Assembly (NCBI RefSeq): GCF_900113015.1 | Contig: NZ_FONV01000025.1 | Coordinates: 1-64,000 of the forward strand | Length of the DNA: 64,000 nt | Origin: Actinoplanes philippinensis | Lineage (GTDB): Bacteria > Actinomycetota > Actinomycetes > Mycobacteriales > Micromonosporaceae | Reading direction: 5' to 3' | Shown: positions 62,541 through 64,000 of the stretch, piece by piece | Position numbering within the stretch: the stretch's first letter is position 1 | Layout: the number at the start of each line of letters is the position of its first letter | Program-made: the position numbers and the translations under genes | The notes under the pieces: generated by a model | Database searches by the model: none | Told to the model about the DNA's origin: nothing | Seen by the model: the letters and a program-made list of their open reading frames with translations, nothing else

Positions 62541-63056
62541 TCAGCCCTCCTCGTGGTCGGTGGCTCGGGCGGCGCACAGGAACGTGCCGCCGACCGCGAA
62601 CGCGCCGAGCACCGCGAGCGAGATCTGGGTCTCGTGGTCGAGCTGCCGGTCGTAGGCGGGCCTGTCGACGACGGTCTCCCGATCGTGGTCGACGAGCAGG
62701 TACTCGGCGCCGCGCCGTTGTGGTGTGCCGTCGAGCGCGGCGAACGCCAGCACCAGCGCCAGCCAGAAGCCGAAGAACGTCAGCGCCGCCGCTATCGCCG
62801 CCCACAGCGGCACATGCGGCGGGACCCATGACGCGAGACGCCACAGCCGCCGGGGCTGCCGGGTCTGGTAGCCGCGCCGGTTGGCGAGGATGCCGGCCGC
62901 GAACCCCGGCACGGTCAGGAGGGCGGCGAACCCCACGGCGACCGGCATGATCACCGGGCGGGCGGCGAACGCGTACGCGATGATGAGCGCCGCCGCCCAC
63001 AGCACGCCGGCCCCGCACACCAGACTCAACCCGATCAGGCCTCGACGTGAGAACAT
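62541..63056 (-). CDS. Small membrane protein
   Basis: A 171-residue protein with about four transmembrane helices (roughly 5-30, 32-55, 82-108, 145-165) and a hydrophilic loop of about 35 residues before the last. No family is recognised. ATG 63056 is preferred over the adjacent GTG at 63059. The gene lies between the tandem repeat and the divergent lectin-like gene. Confidence 0.7.
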   Translation of the reverse strand: MFSRRGLIGLSLVCGAGVLWAAALIIAYAFAARPVIMPVAVGFAALLTVPGFAAGILANRRGYQTRQPRRLWRLASWVPPHVPLWAAIAAALTFFGFWLALVLAFAALDGTPQRRGAEYLLVDHDRETVVDRPAYDRQLDHETQISLAVLGAFAVGGTFLCAARATDHEEG

Positions 63057-63178
63057 CACCGTCGACGCTAATGTCCCGCATGCCCCGCAGGAGTGCTTTT
63101 CGCGCTATCCGCCGAGCGCGGTCCGACCGTTGCGGCGATTCGTCAGCGCTGCTCCCGCCGCGTTCCTACAGTCGGGAG

Positions 63179-63646
63179 ATGCTGACCAGCCGGGTGCTCC
63201 TCTCCGTCGCGGCGGCTCTCCTGGTCGCCGTCCCCGTCGTGCCGGCGGTCGCCGTGCCCTCGCCGCCGCCGCTGCACCAGGGCTGGATCGTCACCGAGAA
63301 GACCCCGCACCGCTGTCTCACCGGCGGCCCGGCCGGCACGGTCCTGCACACCGGCGTCTGCGACCGGGCGAACCGGGACCAGGACTTCTATCAGACCAGC
63401 GAGGGCCACTTCACCCAGGGCGAGAACTGTGTGCAGCCGAACCCGACCGGCTCGCGGGTGGTGGTGGCCCGCTGCACCTACCAGGCGAACCAGAACTGGT
63501 GGTACACCACGACGCTGCAGGCCGGCGGTTCGCGGGGCCGCTGCCTCACCGAGCTGTCGGTGGACGCCGCAGGCTTGGGCAAGGTACGCCTCCGTGACTG
63601 CACCGGCGCGGTGACGCAGCGCTGGCGGTCGGTGAACCCCGGGTAG
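63179..63646 (+). CDS. Secreted ricin-type lectin-like protein
   Basis: A 155-residue protein with a signal peptide (MLTSRVLLSVAAALLVAVPVVPAVAV, cleavage near residue 26). The mature part resembles one ricin B beta-trefoil unit: several paired Cys (CLTGG, GVCDR, NCVQ, ARCTY, RCLTE, RDCTG) and repeated Q/W motifs (DQDFYQ, NQNWWY, TQRWRS). It probably binds carbohydrate outside the cell. ATG 63179 follows CGGGAG. No linked enzyme is seen. Confidence 0.75.
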   Translation: MLTSRVLLSVAAALLVAVPVVPAVAVPSPPPLHQGWIVTEKTPHRCLTGGPAGTVLHTGVCDRANRDQDFYQTSEGHFTQGENCVQPNPTGSRVVVARCTYQANQNWWYTTTLQAGGSRGRCLTELSVDAAGLGKVRLRDCTGAVTQRWRSVNPG

Positions 63647-63689
63647 TTCCCGCCCCGTACAGGGATCGAGGATCGTTTATGGTTCTCGG

Positions 63690-64000
63690 GTGCGCGCGGA
63701 CGGTGCGGGGGATGACGGGTGCCGCTGGTGCGGTGACCGCCGGGACGAGACCGAGTTCGGCCTGCGGGTCTGGTCGGGGCGGGTCACCGACACGTATGTG
63801 CCGAGGCGGTCGTTCGTCCGGGGGTACGCGATCGTGGTGTGGCGCGGCCGGCACGTGGTCGAGCCGATCGATCTGAGCCCGGTCGAGTCCGATCTGTATC
63901 ACCGCGAGGTGCTGACCGTGGCCCGGGCGATCCGGGATTGTTTCCGCCCGGCCAAGCTCAACTATCTGACCCTGGGTGACCGGCGGTCGCACCTGCACAC
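63690..64000 (+). CDS. HIT-family protein (3' end missing)
   Basis: About 103 codons before the window ends. CRWC near residues 11-14 could be half of a zinc site. The segment RPAKLNYLTLGDRRSHLHT is the start of the HIT motif (H-x-H-x-H), cut by the window. HIT proteins hydrolyse or transfer nucleotides. The GTG start at 63690 has no clear ribosome site; a TATGGT box 7 bases upstream would suit a leaderless transcript. The fragment is partial, so specificity cannot be given. Confidence 0.75.
   Translation, partial: MRADGAGDDGCRWCGDRRDETEFGLRVWSGRVTDTYVPRRSFVRGYAIVVWRGRHVVEPIDLSPVESDLYHREVLTVARAIRDCFRPAKLNYLTLGDRRSHLH

Overview
This 64 kb window is chromosomal DNA from a high-GC actinobacterium. 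The very high GC content, frequent GTG starts, 4-nt ATGA/GTGA gene overlaps, an ergothioneine cluster, an argCJBDFR operon and a malEFG-type transporter lacking its own ATPase all fit. The style suggests Micromonosporaceae (Actinoplanes-like), but that is an inference from gene content, not a database match. I saw no rRNA or tRNA gene, CRISPR array, transposase or phage gene.

Layout. (1) 1-5.7 kb: the end of a truncated gene and its terminator, a divergent NmrA-type oxidoreductase/HxlR regulator pair, a divergent TetR/FAD-monooxygenase pair with a clear operator array, a DUF3616 protein and a GNAT acetyltransferase. (2) 6.1-16.3 kb: a tightly coupled five-gene cassette (DUF4132, MoxR-family AAA+ ATPase, DUF5682, VWA protein, SWIM zinc-finger protein). 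It matches the gene set of the uncharacterised E. coli yehI/L/M/P/Q locus and is the best candidate here for an undescribed system. (3) 16.3-20.5 kb: two GNAT proteins carrying in-frame tandem repeats, a SanA/DUF218 membrane protein, and a divergent methyltransferase/HxlR pair. (4) 20.5-28 kb: a cytoplasmic GH3 glycosidase behind three stacked palindromes, then egtABCD for ergothioneine and one unknown gene.

(5) 28.4-38.8 kb: arginine biosynthesis. argC, argJ, argB, argD, argF, argR, an unknown gene and argG are joined by seven successive 4-nt overlaps. A convergent dapE follows, then argH. The unknown gene, a non-canonical ArgG type and the interposed dapE suggest this end of the operon has been rebuilt. 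(6) 38.9-43 kb: a second, stand-alone DUF4132 paralogue with two blocks of in-frame tandem repeats, ended by a strong terminator. (7) 43.4-53.5 kb: alpha-glucan utilisation, comprising a lipoprotein binding protein, two permeases, a LacI regulator and a secreted 1817-residue two-catalytic-domain amylopullulanase. Extracellular glucan would be cut by the last and the products imported by the transporter.

(8) 53.5-64 kb: two adjacent GGDEF-EAL cyclic-di-GMP proteins, a small unknown protein, a histidine phosphatase overlapping an NAD(P)H-hydrate dehydratase, an unknown protein, a lipoprotein esterase, an intergenic 16-bp tandem repeat, a small membrane protein, a secreted lectin-like protein, and a HIT protein cut by the window end. 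A recurring oddity of the whole window is in-frame minisatellites placed in linkers or at termini of several otherwise conserved proteins.
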